From: Sphingopyxis terrae subsp. terrae NBRC 15098
Lineage (GTDB): Bacteria > Pseudomonadota > Alphaproteobacteria > Sphingomonadales > Sphingomonadaceae
Assembly: GCF_001610975.1 (NCBI RefSeq)
Contig: NZ_CP013342.1
Span: forward strand, 1,178,001-1,242,000
DNA: 64,000 bases
Direction: 5' to 3'
In this document: one piece after another, positions 10,829 to 20,689 of the stretch
Numbering within the stretch: position 1 is the first letter of the stretch
Layout: each line of letters opens with the position of its first letter
Translations under genes and position numbers: made by a program
The notes under the pieces: model-generated
Databases searched by the model: none
Told to the model about the DNA's origin: nothing
The model's input: only the letters and a program-made list of their open reading frames with translations

Positions 10829-11839
10829 TCAGGCAGTACCGCGCACCGCGAGGCGGACGGGTATGCGGGTGCCGTCGCGGGCGTGGGCATCATCCTCCAG
10901 CGCCATGGCGACGAGCGCCTCACCCGCGGCGTCGAGATCGGGCTCGATCGTGGTGAGCGCTGGGTCGGCGAGCGTGCCGGCGCGAATGCCGTCGAAGCCG
11001 ATCAGCGCGACGTCGCCGGGCACGCTGCGCCCCATATCCTTGATCCCCTGTAGCACCCCCAGCGCGAGCATGTCGCTGGCAGCGAAAATACCGTCGATGT
11101 CGGGATGCGCGGCGAGCAGAGCACGCGCGGCGGCGATGCCCTCTGCATGGCGATCTTCCGCCGGCGGCGGCTCGGCGAGGATGGGGGCGAGGCCTTGCGC
11201 GGCGAGCGCTGCGGTGAAGCCGTCGCGGCGCTCGTCGAACTGGCGCTGCGGCGAGCGCTGCGGGCCGACGAAGGCGAGGCGGCGACGGCCTGAGGCGACG
11301 AGATGATCGGCGGCGAGGCGCCCGCCCACCTCATTATCGCTGCGCATCCAGTGGAAGTCCCCGCCGGGGCTGCCCCAGCAGGTGAAATCATGCCCCGATG
11401 CCTGCGCCGCGGCGAAATAATCCCACGCGGCGCGGTTGCTGGTCGTGCCGATGACGATCATCGCGTCGGCGAGCCCCGAGCGAACGAAATCGGCGCGGAA
11501 ATTGGCTTCGCTCTCCTGAAAGGAAACGAGCAGGTTGAAGCCGCGTGCCGAGGTGGCGGCGGCGATGCTGCCGAGCAGCGCAAAGTAGAAAGGGTTGATC
11601 GCGCTGCGGTCTTCGCCTGGGCGGCAGATAGTAACGAGCGCGATCGTCTCGCTGCTTTTGAGGCGGAGCGACGAGGCGTGGCGATCGACAACATAGCCAA
11701 GCTCGGCCGCCGCCTGCGCGACGCGGGCGCGCGTTTCGGCGTTGACGCCGGGGCTGCTGCGCAGCGCGCGCGAGACGGTCGACTGCGACACGCCCGCGCG
11801 CTCGGCGACGTCGAACGATGTCGGGCGCAGGGTTTTCAT
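10829..11839 (-). CDS. LacI-family transcriptional regulator
   Basis: A 336-aa repressor-type regulator. The N-terminal HTH (SFDVAERAGVSQSTVSRALRSSPGVNAETRARV, about residues 7-40) is the LacI signature, including the hinge helix region YVVDRHASSLRL. It is followed by a type 1 periplasmic-binding-like sensor domain (SGRRRLAFVGP, DIDGIFAASDMLALGVLQGIKDMGRSVPGDVALIGFDGI). The ATG at 11837-11839 is chosen because the HTH begins directly after it; the upstream in-frame stretch is low-complexity. It lies 52 bases downstream of the DUF2891 gene on the same strand and may control the minus-strand cluster that precedes it. The effector is unknown. Confidence 0.9.
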   Translation of the reverse strand: MKTLRPTSFDVAERAGVSQSTVSRALRSSPGVNAETRARVAQAAAELGYVVDRHASSLRLKSSETIALVTICRPGEDRSAINPFYFALLGSIAAATSARGFNLLVSFQESEANFRADFVRSGLADAMIVIGTTSNRAAWDYFAAAQASGHDFTCWGSPGGDFHWMRSDNEVGGRLAADHLVASGRRRLAFVGPQRSPQRQFDERRDGFTAALAAQGLAPILAEPPPAEDRHAEGIAAARALLAAHPDIDGIFAASDMLALGVLQGIKDMGRSVPGDVALIGFDGIRAGTLADPALTTIEPDLDAAGEALVAMALEDDAHARDGTRIPVRLAVRGTA

Positions 11840-11891
11840 GTGCAGTCCGTCTCCCCTCTTACGCCGTCTCTTGCGTCCACGCCGGGGCTTG

Positions 11892-12890
11892 TCAATCGGC
11901 GAGGCCGTCCAATGCCAGGAGCGCGAAGCTCGCGAGCCAATGTTCGCCCATATAGTCGCCGGTGACGTGCGGGAGCGCGGCGGCGAGGTGCTGCTCGGCG
12001 GCAGCTTCGGCGACGGGGGCAACGGGGTGCGCCGCGCCGAGCTTGGCGGCGATCGCACGCCAGCACCAGGCGCGGCTGAGATTGAGGCCGTCGAGATGCG
12101 CGATCTTGCCGTCGCTGCGGTCCGACACGGTGGCGGGGATGAAAAGCGTTGCGGGTTGATGCGCAGCGGCGCGGGGCAGGAAGACCTCGAACCACACCGG
12201 GAAGGCGTCGCCGAGCACGACCGCCATCAGATGCGCCTCGGTCAACGCCGAGGAGAGAAATTCGTCGCCGCCGGGTTCCCATGCCTGACAATCGCGGTCG
12301 CCGGCGAACCAGTCGCGCGCGCGGGCATCGACAAGCGCGACGAGCGCGGGGTCGCGGAGCGCGGCCCAGTGGCGCGCGAGGAGCAGCGCGAAAGCGATGT
12401 TGAAATGGGTGCCGACGCGCAAGGGATAGGTGAGCTTGGGCAGGAAGGCGTGGAAACGCGCCGCAAAGGCGAGCGCGAGCGGTTCGAGCGCGACGGCCCA
12501 GGGGGCGTTGTGCTGTTCGGCCTCTGCATGGAGCGCGAGGAGCCACGCCCAGCCATAGGGACGTTCGAAACCCGCCGACATCGGCCGGTCCAGAAAGGCA
12601 AGCTCGCCCGCGACCTTGCCCGGCACGAGCATCGCATCGGCGCGCGCGCGGATCTCGGCCGCAACGGGAAGATCGGGATAGAGGCGCGCAAGGCGAAGGA
12701 TCTGCCACCAGCCATGGACGCAGCTATGCCAGTCGAAACTGCCGTGAAAGATCGGGTGATGCTCGCGCGGGGGCCGTGCGTCCTCCGGCCCGTTCAGCAC
12801 CAGGTCCATCTTGTAGGGATATTCGCGGCCGAGATGCGACAGGGTCGCGGTGGCAAAGCGGACGGCGTGGTCGGGGGTGAGGTCGGTCAT
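11892..12890 (-). CDS. DUF2891 family protein
   Basis: A 332-aa protein, probably cytoplasmic, of the DUF2891 family. Its signature FHGSFDWHSCVHGWW lies at residues 48-62, with further conserved SAGFERPYGWAWLLALHAE and HLDGLNLSRAWCWRAIA. The repeated helical pattern with aromatic pockets recalls (alpha/alpha)6-barrel sugar-processing enzymes, which would fit a LacI-type neighbour, but this is inference from pattern only. No signal peptide is seen. It is separated from DUF979 by a dispersed inverted repeat. Confidence 0.8.
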   Translation of the reverse strand: MTDLTPDHAVRFATATLSHLGREYPYKMDLVLNGPEDARPPREHHPIFHGSFDWHSCVHGWWQILRLARLYPDLPVAAEIRARADAMLVPGKVAGELAFLDRPMSAGFERPYGWAWLLALHAEAEQHNAPWAVALEPLALAFAARFHAFLPKLTYPLRVGTHFNIAFALLLARHWAALRDPALVALVDARARDWFAGDRDCQAWEPGGDEFLSSALTEAHLMAVVLGDAFPVWFEVFLPRAAAHQPATLFIPATVSDRSDGKIAHLDGLNLSRAWCWRAIAAKLGAAHPVAPVAEAAAEQHLAAALPHVTGDYMGEHWLASFALLALDGLAD

Positions 12891-12907
12891 TACCGGAATT
12901 TCTCTAT

Positions 12908-12996
12908 CCGTTTGTGCTGAGCTTGTCGAAGCACCGTTCTTCTCTTTCGACGCTGCAGAATGAAGAATGGCCCTTCGACGAGCTCAGGGCGAACGG
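12908..12996. repeat. imperfect inverted repeat, dispersed sphingomonad-type element
   Basis: The left arm starts CCGTTTGTGCTGAGCTTGTC at 12908. The right arm, read from 12996 on the other strand, starts CCGTTCGCCCTGAGCTCGTC. By hand alignment 28 of the first 35 positions match, so RNA or DNA from this element would fold into a long hairpin. The core CTGAGC(T/C)(T/C)GTCGAAG is one I recall as recurrent between genes in Sphingomonadales. It fills the gap between the DUF979 stop and the DUF2891 start. Confidence 0.75.
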
Positions 12997-13012
12997 AAAT
13001 TTGAAAGCGGCG

Positions 13013-13951
13013 CTAAAACGCAAACAGCCAGATGAAGAGGATATTGACCGCGAGCAGCGGGATCGCGGTGCCGATCTGCACCTTGATGACGCCATAGGGG
13101 TTTTTCAGCTCGAGCAGCGCGGCGGGGACCAGGTTGAAGTTCGCCGCCATCGGGGTCATCAGCGTGCCGCAGAAGCCCGCAAGCATGCCGATCGCGGCGA
13201 CGACCGCGGGGTTGCCGTCATATTGCTTGATCAGCAGCGGCATGCCGACCGCCGCGATCATCACCGGAAAGGCGGCGAAGGCGTTGCCCATCACCATGGT
13301 GAAGAGCGCCATGCCGAGCCCGAAGGCGACGACGGCGCCGAACAGGCTGCCTTGCGGGATCGCGGCGCCGATCAGGTCGCCGACGACTTCGCCGACCCCG
13401 GCGAGCGCGAACACCGCGCCGAGGCTGGCGAGCATCTGCGGCAGGATCGCCGCCCAGCCGACCGCGTCGAGCAGCCGCCGCCCCTGCTGCGCCGGGAGCA
13501 AGAGCGCGGGCCGCAGCTGCGCCATGCCTACGGCGAGCGCGATCACCACGCCGATGCCGAGCGAGATCAGCGTCGCCTGCTTCGGATCGGCGAGCCCCGG
13601 CACCCATTTGAAGAGGAAGGTGCCGGCGAGTGCGACCGCCGGGATGATGAGCGCGACGACAAGCAGGAAATTGCCGTATTTCGCTGCGCGTTCGGCCTGC
13701 ACGCCCGCCGCCACGTCGCCGCCCGGCGCGCGGCCGATCTGGCCCGCCCCGGCGATCGCGACGAGTGCAAGCACGAGCAGCCCGTTGCCGAAATCGCCGA
13801 GCCGGTCGCCCGCGAGCATCGACAGTGCGAGCAGCCCCCAGAAGGCGGCGTTGCCAAAGCGTTTGGGATTGCTGCGATCACCGAGGCCGAGCGCGGCGAA
13901 GATCGCGAAGGTCAGTCCGGCGAGGACATAGACGAAACCGAGCGTGATCAT
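13013..13951 (-). CDS. DUF979 family membrane protein (putative pyroglutamate transporter subunit)
   Basis: A 312-aa, very hydrophobic protein with about nine to ten transmembrane segments, beginning MITLGFVYVLAGLTFAIFAALGL. It belongs to DUF979, which is almost always encoded beside DUF969, as here. The two overlap by four bases (ATGA). In Firmicutes and Fusobacteria this pair is found with pyroglutamyl peptidase and 5-oxoprolinase genes. Here the third gene of the run is a fused 5-oxoprolinase, which supports import of 5-oxoproline or a related cyclic amide. Transport function is inference. Confidence 0.82.
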   Translation of the reverse strand: MITLGFVYVLAGLTFAIFAALGLGDRSNPKRFGNAAFWGLLALSMLAGDRLGDFGNGLLVLALVAIAGAGQIGRAPGGDVAAGVQAERAAKYGNFLLVVALIIPAVALAGTFLFKWVPGLADPKQATLISLGIGVVIALAVGMAQLRPALLLPAQQGRRLLDAVGWAAILPQMLASLGAVFALAGVGEVVGDLIGAAIPQGSLFGAVVAFGLGMALFTMVMGNAFAAFPVMIAAVGMPLLIKQYDGNPAVVAAIGMLAGFCGTLMTPMAANFNLVPAALLELKNPYGVIKVQIGTAIPLLAVNILFIWLFAF

Positions 13952-14628
13952 GCGCCGATCCCTTGCCCCGGCGCGCGCAGCATCCGCTTTTCGAGCAGCC
14001 GCAGCCGGAAGCCGTGGATCAGGAAGGCCGCGATCGCGGTCGGGATCGCCCAGACCGAGAAATGCAGCGGTTCGATGACATAGCCATAGCCTTCGAGCAG
14101 CCCCTTCATCAGCAGGATCGACCCGATGGCGAGGAAGATATCTTCGCCGAAAAACAGTCCGACATTGTCGGTCGCGGCCGCATAGGCCCGGATCTCGTCG
14201 CGCTGGGCATCGCTCAGCGCGACGCCCTGCGCCTCCGCGGCGGCTTCGGCCATCGGCGCGACGAGCGGACGCACCGTCTGCGGATGCCCGGCCACCGACG
14301 TCAGCCCGACCGCCGACATCGCCTGGCGCAGCAGCAGATAGGAGGCGAGCAGCCGGGCGAGCGTCGCGCCCTTGATCCGCCCGATCAGCGAGCGCGCATG
14401 CTGCTGAAGCCCATAGGCTTCGAGCAGGCCGATGACGGGGAGCACGATCCAGACGATGCTGACATAGCGTGTGTCGTTAAACGCCTTGCCGAAGGCGGCG
14501 ATGATCGCGGTGACGTCAAGCCCGGCGGCCAGACCCGTCGCGAGCGCCGACGCCATGATGACGAGCAGCGGATTGAAGCGGAGCAGGAAGCCCGCGATGA
14601 TGATGGCAATCCCGATCAGGACAAGCAT
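13948..14628 (-). CDS. DUF969 family membrane protein (putative pyroglutamate transporter subunit)
   Basis: A 226-aa integral membrane protein with about six transmembrane helices (MLVLIGIAIIIAGFLLRFNPLLVIM at the N-terminus). It is the DUF969 partner of DUF979. A conserved polar segment lies between helices (SAVGLTSVAGHPQTVRPLVAPMAEAA), and another near DNVGLFFGEDIFLAIGSILLM. Its start codon directly abuts the stop of the oxoprolinase gene (TAG-ATG), and its own stop overlaps DUF979 (ATGA), so the three are translated as one unit. Confidence 0.82.
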   Translation of the reverse strand: MLVLIGIAIIIAGFLLRFNPLLVIMASALATGLAAGLDVTAIIAAFGKAFNDTRYVSIVWIVLPVIGLLEAYGLQQHARSLIGRIKGATLARLLASYLLLRQAMSAVGLTSVAGHPQTVRPLVAPMAEAAAEAQGVALSDAQRDEIRAYAAATDNVGLFFGEDIFLAIGSILLMKGLLEGYGYVIEPLHFSVWAIPTAIAAFLIHGFRLRLLEKRMLRAPGQGIGA

Positions 14629-17600
14629 CTAATCCCCCTCCGCTTCGCCATAACCGCCGCCGCCGGGGGTTTCGATGACGAAGGCGTCGCCCGCGCTCAG
14701 GTCCGCGCTGGCAGTCGCGCCCAGTTCTTCGGTCGTCCCGTCCGCGCGCTCGATCCAGTTGCGGCCCGGTGCGCCGTCGGCCCCGCCCGCAAGGCCGCAC
14801 GGCGCGATCCGACGACGATTAGCGAGAATATTCGCAGCCATCGGTTCGCGAAACCGGATGCGGCGCGTAGCGCCGTCGCCGCCGTGCCAGCGGCCCGCAC
14901 CGCCCGAACCTTTGCGGATCGAGAATTCCTCGACGATCACCGGGAAGCGCGCCTCCATCACTTCGGGATCGGTCATCCGGCTGTTGGTCATGTGCGTCTG
15001 GATCACCGCGGTGCCGTCGAAGCCGAGGCCAGCGCCCGATCCGCCGGCGATCGTTTCATAATATTGGTAGGCCTCGTTGCCGAAGGTGAAATTGTTCATC
15101 GTCCCCTGCGCTCCCGCCATCGCGCCGAAGGCGGCGAACAGCGCGTCGGTGATGACCTGGCTGGTCTCGACATTGCCCGCGACAACCGCGGCTGGAAAGC
15201 GCGGCGAGAGCATTGAATCGTCGGGAACAATCAATGTCACCGGCGCCAGGCAGCCCTCGTTCATCGGTATCGGGTCGTCGAGCATCGTGCGCAGCACATA
15301 GAGCACCGCCGCGCGCACGACCGGCAGCGGCGCGTTGAAATTATCGGGGAGCGTCGCCGACGAGCCGGTAAAGTCGATGGTGACGTGGCGCGCCGCGCGA
15401 TCGACTGACACGGTGACGACGACTTCGGCGCCATTGTCCATCGCATAGCGGAAATGACCATCGCCCAGCCGCGCGACGAGCTGACGCACCGCCGCCTCCG
15501 CCTGACGCTGACCATGTGCCATATAGGCGGCGACGGTCGCGCTTCCGTGCGCGGCGGCGAGGTCGGCAAGGCCGCTGGCGCCGCGCTGGCAGGCGGCGAC
15601 CTGCGCCTTCAGATCGGCGATGTTGAGCGCCGGGTTGCGCGCCGGCAGGTCGCCTGCGGTCAGATGCTCCTGCACGGCGGCGTCGCGGAAATGGCCGTCA
15701 TCGACGATCAGCATATTGTCGAAGATGATGCCTTCTTCTGCGATATTGCGGCTGCCCGGCGGCATCGATCCGGGCGCTATCCCGCCGAGATCGGCGTGGT
15801 GGCCGCGCGCCGCGACGAAAAAGGCGGGGGTATCGGCACCCGTATCGACGAACACCGGCATGATGACGGTGATGTCGGGCAAATGGGTGCCGCCGTCATA
15901 GGGGGCGTTGAGCGCATAGGCATCGCCGCGCCGGATGCCGCGTCCGTCGCGCGGGCGACCGTCGGCGCCCGGACCGCGCTGGCGCAATATGGTCCGCACG
16001 CTTTCGCCCATCGACCCCAGATGCACCGGCATGTGCGGCGCATTGGCGACGAGCCGCCCTTCGCCGTCGAACAGCGCGCAGGAGAAATCGAGCCGTTCGC
16101 GAATATTGATCGACGAAGCGCTGTGCTGAAGCGCGCCGCCCATTTCCTCGGCAATCGCCATGAACAGGCTGTTGAAGATTTCGAGGCGCACGGGATCGGG
16201 TGCTGCAGGATCGTCACTGCCTCCTTGCGATGGCAAGGCGACGGGACGAATGGCCGATGGCTTTGCGAGCCGCAGCGTCCCCTCGGGCTCGACCGTTGCC
16301 GTCCAGCCGGGTTCGACGACGGTCGTCGACAGCGGATCGACGATGATCGCCGGGCCAGTGATGCTGCGGCCGGGAGCAAGCGCGCTGCGCTGATGAAGTG
16401 GGACGGCGCAGGGTCCGCCCGCGAGCCAGGCGGTGACGGTTTCCGCCTCGACCTCGGCCGCTGGCGCGGGCGCGGGAAGAGCCGCGGGCGCGCCGCCCGC
16501 TTCGGTCAGTTCGACACGGATGCGATCGACGACCAGATCGTCATGCGGCGCATAGCCGAAACGCCCGCGGAAGGCGTCGATGAAGGCAGCGCGCACCGTG
16601 GCGGGATCTCCGGTCGGCAGCTCGATCGCATTGTCGCTGTCGGCAAGACGCACGAACAGCAGGGTTTCGTGCGTCACCGTTACGTCGGGTGCAAGATCGC
16701 CGCGCGCCTGAGCGACGAGTTCGGCCTCCGCGCGGTGCAGCGGTTCGACGCAGCTCGCGCCGAGCGGCAGCGCAAGCGTGCGCTCGCGGATCGCCGAGGG
16801 CCGTGCGAGGCCCATACCATAGGCTGACAACACCCCGGCGAGCGGGTGGAGCAGGATCCGGTCGATCCCCAATGCGTCGGCCACGAGGCACACATGCTGC
16901 CCCGCGGCGCCCCCGAAGCCGACGAGATGGTAGCCCTGTGTCACATCATGTCCGCGCGCGATGGTGATACGTTTGATCGCGTTCGCCATCTGCTGAACCG
17001 CAATCGCTAGCAGCCCCTCCGCAAGCGCCTCGGGCGTGATGTCGCCGACTTCGGCCGCCAGCGCAGCGAATTTTTCGGCGACGATGGCGCGATCGAGCGG
17101 CTGGTCGCCGGCCGGTCCGAAGAGCCTGGGGAAATGTTCGGGCTGAATCTTGCCGAGCAGCACGTTGCAGTCGGTGACGGTCAGCGGCCCGCCGCGGCCA
17201 TAGGCGGCGGGGCCGGGATTGGCGCCCGCGCTTTCGGGTCCGACGAGCAGGCGCGCACCGTCCCAGCGGCAAATCGAACCGCCCCCGGCGGCGACGGTGT
17301 GGATACGCAGCATCGGCGCCCGGATGCGCGTGCCCGCGACGATGCTTTCGTTATCGCGTTCGAGCCGCCCGGCATAATGGCTGACGTCGGTCGAGGTGCC
17401 GCCCATGTCGAAGCCGATGAGGCGATCCTCGCCCAGCGGCGCGGCGCTGCCGACCATGCCGACGATGCCGCCCGCCGGACCCGAGAGAATCGCATCGCGG
17501 CCATGGAACGCCGCGGCCGATGCGAGCCCGCCCGAGCTTTTCATGAACTGCGGACGGCTATCGTCGCCAAGCTGGGCGCAGAACTGGCCGACATAGTGCC

Positions 17601-18258
17601 GCAGCACCGGCGACAGATAGGCGTCGGCAAGCGTCGTGTCGCCGCGCCCGACCAACTTGATCAGGGCGCTCACCTCATGGCTGACCGAAATCTGCGCGAA
17701 GCCGAGTTCGGCGGCAATCTCTGCCAGGCGCCGTTCGTGCGCGGGATAGCGATAGCCGTGCATCAATATGATCGCGATGCTGTCGATTCCCGCCGCACGC
17801 GCCTTTTGCAGCGCGGTGCGCGCGGCGTCTTCGTCGAGCGGGATCAGCAATTCGCCGTCGGGACCGACGCGCTCGGCGATTTCGGCAACTTGGGCGTGCG
17901 GCGGAGGTGTGCGGTCGAGCCGGCGCGCGAACAGGTCGGGGCGATCCTGATAGCCGATGGTCAGCGCATCGCCGAAGCCGCGCGTGATCGCGAGGAGGGT
18001 CGGCGCGCCCTTGCGTTCGAGCAGCGCGTTGGTCGCGACGGTCGACCCCATGCGCACCGCGAGCGGCGGCAGCGCGCCTGTCCCGGCGCCGGTCAGGTCG
18101 CGGATCGCACCCACCGCCGCGTCGCCAGGGCGCGCCGGGTCTTCGGAGAGATACTTGGCAGTGACGACCGCGCCCGCCGGCGAGCGCGCGACGACATCGG
18201 TGAAGGTGCCGCCGCGATCGATCCAGATATGCCAGCGCGGATCAGGCGGTGGCGACAC
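14629..18258 (-). CDS. oplAH: 5-oxoprolinase / hydantoinase, fused HyuA-HyuB type
   Basis: A 1209-aa cytoplasmic enzyme with both subunits of the hydantoinase/oxoprolinase superfamily in one chain. The HyuA half runs from about residue 8 ([14 protein letters not shown], the phosphate-binding start) through [14 protein letters not shown] to about 660. The HyuB half runs from about 690 ([20 protein letters not shown]) to the end ([11 protein letters not shown]). The length matches eukaryotic-type 5-oxoprolinase, which hydrolyses pyroglutamate to glutamate using ATP. N-methylhydantoinase or acetophenone carboxylase activity cannot be excluded. It abuts DUF969 and overlaps the kinase gene upstream by 17 bases. 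Confidence 0.9.
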   Translation of the reverse strand: MSPPPDPRWHIWIDRGGTFTDVVARSPAGAVVTAKYLSEDPARPGDAAVGAIRDLTGAGTGALPPLAVRMGSTVATNALLERKGAPTLLAITRGFGDALTIGYQDRPDLFARRLDRTPPPHAQVAEIAERVGPDGELLIPLDEDAARTALQKARAAGIDSIAIILMHGYRYPAHERRLAEIAAELGFAQISVSHEVSALIKLVGRGDTTLADAYLSPVLRHYVGQFCAQLGDDSRPQFMKSSGGLASAAAFHGRDAILSGPAGGIVGMVGSAAPLGEDRLIGFDMGGTSTDVSHYAGRLERDNESIVAGTRIRAPMLRIHTVAAGGGSICRWDGARLLVGPESAGANPGPAAYGRGGPLTVTDCNVLLGKIQPEHFPRLFGPAGDQPLDRAIVAEKFAALAAEVGDITPEALAEGLLAIAVQQMANAIKRITIARGHDVTQGYHLVGFGGAAGQHVCLVADALGIDRILLHPLAGVLSAYGMGLARPSAIRERTLALPLGASCVEPLHRAEAELVAQARGDLAPDVTVTHETLLFVRLADSDNAIELPTGDPATVRAAFIDAFRGRFGYAPHDDLVVDRIRVELTEAGGAPAALPAPAPAAEVEAETVTAWLAGGPCAVPLHQRSALAPGRSITGPAIIVDPLSTTVVEPGWTATVEPEGTLRLAKPSAIRPVALPSQGGSDDPAAPDPVRLEIFNSLFMAIAEEMGGALQHSASSINIRERLDFSCALFDGEGRLVANAPHMPVHLGSMGESVRTILRQRGPGADGRPRDGRGIRRGDAYALNAPYDGGTHLPDITVIMPVFVDTGADTPAFFVAARGHHADLGGIAPGSMPPGSRNIAEEGIIFDNMLIVDDGHFRDAAVQEHLTAGDLPARNPALNIADLKAQVAACQRGASGLADLAAAHGSATVAAYMAHGQRQAEAAVRQLVARLGDGHFRYAMDNGAEVVVTVSVDRAARHVTIDFTGSSATLPDNFNAPLPVVRAAVLYVLRTMLDDPIPMNEGCLAPVTLIVPDDSMLSPRFPAAVVAGNVETSQVITDALFAAFGAMAGAQGTMNNFTFGNEAYQYYETIAGGSGAGLGFDGTAVIQTHMTNSRMTDPEVMEARFPVIVEEFSIRKGSGGAGRWHGGDGATRRIRFREPMAANILANRRRIAPCGLAGGADGAPGRNWIERADGTTEELGATASADLSAGDAFVIETPGGGGYGEAEGD

Positions 18259-19867
18259 GATCGGGCCAGCGAATGACGATGGACAGGCCGTGATCGGCGG
18301 CGGCGCGGGTCCATTGCCCCTTGAGCTGGCGTTCGATCAGCGAGCGGATGAACTGGGTGCCAAAGCTTTCGCTTTCGATGTGCGGGGTTTCGGGCAGGCC
18401 GCTTTCGATCCACGACAGCTCGACATCGCCGCCGTCGCGGCGCCAGCCGACCGCAAGATCGCCCTTCCCGCCGAGCGCGCCATATTTGACGCTGTTGGTC
18501 ACCAGTTCGTGCACGGCAAGCGCAATAGCCTGCGCGCCCTCTTCGTCAAGCCGCACGTCCGGGCCTTCGACCGCGGCAAGCCGCTGTGCGTCCCAGCCCG
18601 CAATGTCGAGCTCGCGGCGGACGATACGGCCTAGGTCGACCGTATCGACCGCGCCGGTAACCAGCATCTGCTTCGAATCGGACAATGCGCGCAGTCGCCC
18701 GTCGAATTTCGTCTCGAACGCCTCGAGGCTGTCGACCTCGCGCAGCGTGATCCGCGCGAGCGCGCCGATGCGGGCGAAGGCGTTTTTCATGCGGTGCGCC
18801 ATTTCGCCGATCATCAACTCACGATCTTCGGCATGACGCTCCTTCTCCTCCGCCAGCGCCTGCGCCGCGCCGAGGCGGCGATGCTGCAAGCGGTGCAACT
18901 GCACCGCGAGCCAGGCGAGCGCAGCGCCGAACAGCAGGATCGCGAGCGGACGGCCCAGCCGGTCGATGAAGCGGCCGTAGGACAGCCGCATCGTCCAGCG
19001 GCGATCGGCGACGCGCAGCGTCTCCTCATGCGCGTCCCAGCCAACCTTGCCATGACGGAAGACGAGCGGCGCCGACGGGCCTTCGCCGGCATAAACTTCG
19101 ATCCCGTCGACCGTATCGAGCTGGTTTCCCAGCACCGCGCGCATCAGATTCTCGATGCGGAACGGCGCGTAGACAAAGGCCTCGATCGGTTGCCCGGCCG
19201 AGGGCGGCGGCACCGCCGAAGGCGCGGCGTCTGCAGCCACGGGCGGGTTGGCGTAGACGGGCACATAGATCAGGAAGCCCGGCTGCTTATGCTGCGCACT
19301 ACGTTCCTGGATCAGTTCGACGATCCCGCTCGCTGCCGGCTGACCGGTCTGCCAGGCGCGGCGCATCGCCTCGCGCCGGATCGATTCGCTGTACATGTCG
19401 TAGCCGAGCGCCCCGCGGTTGCGAGCATTGTCGGGTTCGACAAGGACGATGGGAAAGCCGATCGGCTCACTTGTCCGCGGCCAGACCTTGATCTCCCTGC
19501 CGTAATTTTCGCGCAGCTGCGCTTCGGCCGCGGCGGGAGTATCCTGCTGGATCGCGACGGCGATGCCGACCCCCTGCATCCCCGGCGCGCGCACCTGCGG
19601 CCGCAGCGCCGCGAGGAAGGCGCGAACTCCCGGCCCGCTCGCCGCCGTGTCGGACTGATAGAGCGCGCGCACCCCTTCGAGCACCGCGAGCTGATCGCGC
19701 AGCCGGACGTTGACCTGCATCGCGACGCGGGTCGCCTGCTCATCCTCCTGCGCCTTGTTGTAGAAGAAGCTGGCGACCGCCGCGGCTAGGGCCGCTGCCA
19801 GGATGCCGAGCCCGACGAAGCGGACCGAAAGGGCCATCAGCCGATCTGCCCAGAGCGAAGGGCGCAT
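18242..19867 (-). CDS. membrane sensor histidine kinase, CHASE domain, HWE family
   Basis: A 541-aa kinase. One transmembrane helix lies near residues 11-30, then a periplasmic CHASE-type sensor domain to about 300 (VRALYQSDTAASGPGVRAFL, GYDMYSESIRREAM), then a second helix (LAILLFGAALAWLAVQ) and the kinase core. The phospho-acceptor is His358 in GEMAHRMKN. The N box HELVTNSVKYGAL and the later WIES give the His/Trp/Glu pattern of the HWE family. The start at 19867 has AGGA eight bases upstream. HWE kinases in alphaproteobacteria often feed the general stress response, but no partner regulator is nearby. Its stop lies inside the oxoprolinase gene. Confidence 0.88.
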   Translation of the reverse strand: MRPSLWADRLMALSVRFVGLGILAAALAAAVASFFYNKAQEDEQATRVAMQVNVRLRDQLAVLEGVRALYQSDTAASGPGVRAFLAALRPQVRAPGMQGVGIAVAIQQDTPAAAEAQLRENYGREIKVWPRTSEPIGFPIVLVEPDNARNRGALGYDMYSESIRREAMRRAWQTGQPAASGIVELIQERSAQHKQPGFLIYVPVYANPPVAADAAPSAVPPPSAGQPIEAFVYAPFRIENLMRAVLGNQLDTVDGIEVYAGEGPSAPLVFRHGKVGWDAHEETLRVADRRWTMRLSYGRFIDRLGRPLAILLFGAALAWLAVQLHRLQHRRLGAAQALAEEKERHAEDRELMIGEMAHRMKNAFARIGALARITLREVDSLEAFETKFDGRLRALSDSKQMLVTGAVDTVDLGRIVRRELDIAGWDAQRLAAVEGPDVRLDEEGAQAIALAVHELVTNSVKYGALGGKGDLAVGWRRDGGDVELSWIESGLPETPHIESESFGTQFIRSLIERQLKGQWTRAAADHGLSIVIRWPDRVATA

Positions 19868-20035
19868 TACACATATCCTGATGATTGCTGCCGTAGCAGC
19901 GCCCCCCTCTGTCACAAATAGGAGCATGCCAAGCGACCGATAGCAAGCAGCATTTCTTGCGCATCGCTGCAATCATCGAACAGGTTGCAGTGAGCAACCG
20001 ACCGCCTATGCTCGGGCTGGAATCAGGAGGATGTC

Positions 20036-20689
20036 ATGATGATAGTCTATGGGTCGATCGTATCGCCGTTCGTACGAAAATTGCTGGGGTTTCTGGGCGA
20101 AAAGGGCCTCGATTTCGAGCTCAAGGGCGTCGGCATCGGCGATCCTGATCCCGGCTTTCGTGCCGCTTCGCCGCTCGGCAAGATGCCGGCGATCGACGAC
20201 GACGGCTTCCTGCTCGCCGATTCGAGCGCGATCATCCACTATCTCGAAGCGAAATATCCCGAACCGGCGCTGATCCCCGCCGACCCCGAAGCGCGCGGCC
20301 GCACCGTGTGGTGGGACGAGTTCGGCGACACCGTGTTCGCGGCCTGCGGCGGCAAGATGTTCTTCAATCGCATCGTCGCCCCCAAATTCCTGGGCCGCGA
20401 AGGCGACCTCGCCGCCGCCGCCGAAGCCGAAGCCGACGAACTGCCAAAATTGCTCGCCTATCTGGAAAGCGCGATCCCGGCGTCAGGTTCTCTGGTCGGC
20501 GACCGGCTGACCCTCGCCGATCTGGCGGCGGTGTCACCGCTGGTCAACGTCCGTCACTGCGGCGTAACGATCGATGCCGCAACCTATCCCAAAATCGCCG
20601 CGTGGAGCGAGGCGATCCTGTCGCGCCCGAGCATGGCGCCCTGGATCGCCAAGGAAGAGCGGATGATGGCGAAGGTGCTGGCGGGTTGA
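20036..20689 (+). CDS. glutathione S-transferase family protein
   Basis: A 217-aa protein with an N-terminal thioredoxin fold (MIVYGSIVSPFVRKLLGFLGEKGLDFEL) and the glutathione-site elements GKMPAIDDDGFLLADSSAIIHYLE (about 46-70). The C-terminal helical domain contains GDRLTLADLAAVSPL, the usual N-capping box. AGGAGG lies directly upstream; ATG at 20036 and 20039 are both possible. The stop overlaps the TTG start of the next gene. The substrate is unknown. Confidence 0.9.
   Translation: MMIVYGSIVSPFVRKLLGFLGEKGLDFELKGVGIGDPDPGFRAASPLGKMPAIDDDGFLLADSSAIIHYLEAKYPEPALIPADPEARGRTVWWDEFGDTVFAACGGKMFFNRIVAPKFLGREGDLAAAAEAEADELPKLLAYLESAIPASGSLVGDRLTLADLAAVSPLVNVRHCGVTIDAATYPKIAAWSEAILSRPSMAPWIAKEERMMAKVLAG

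Noticed and set aside
12914-15216. Plus-strand open frames opposite the DUF969/DUF979/oxoprolinase genes
   Set aside because: The products are rich in Arg, His, Asp and Glu with no domain, as expected from antisense reading of GC-rich codons. The minus-strand genes are well supported.
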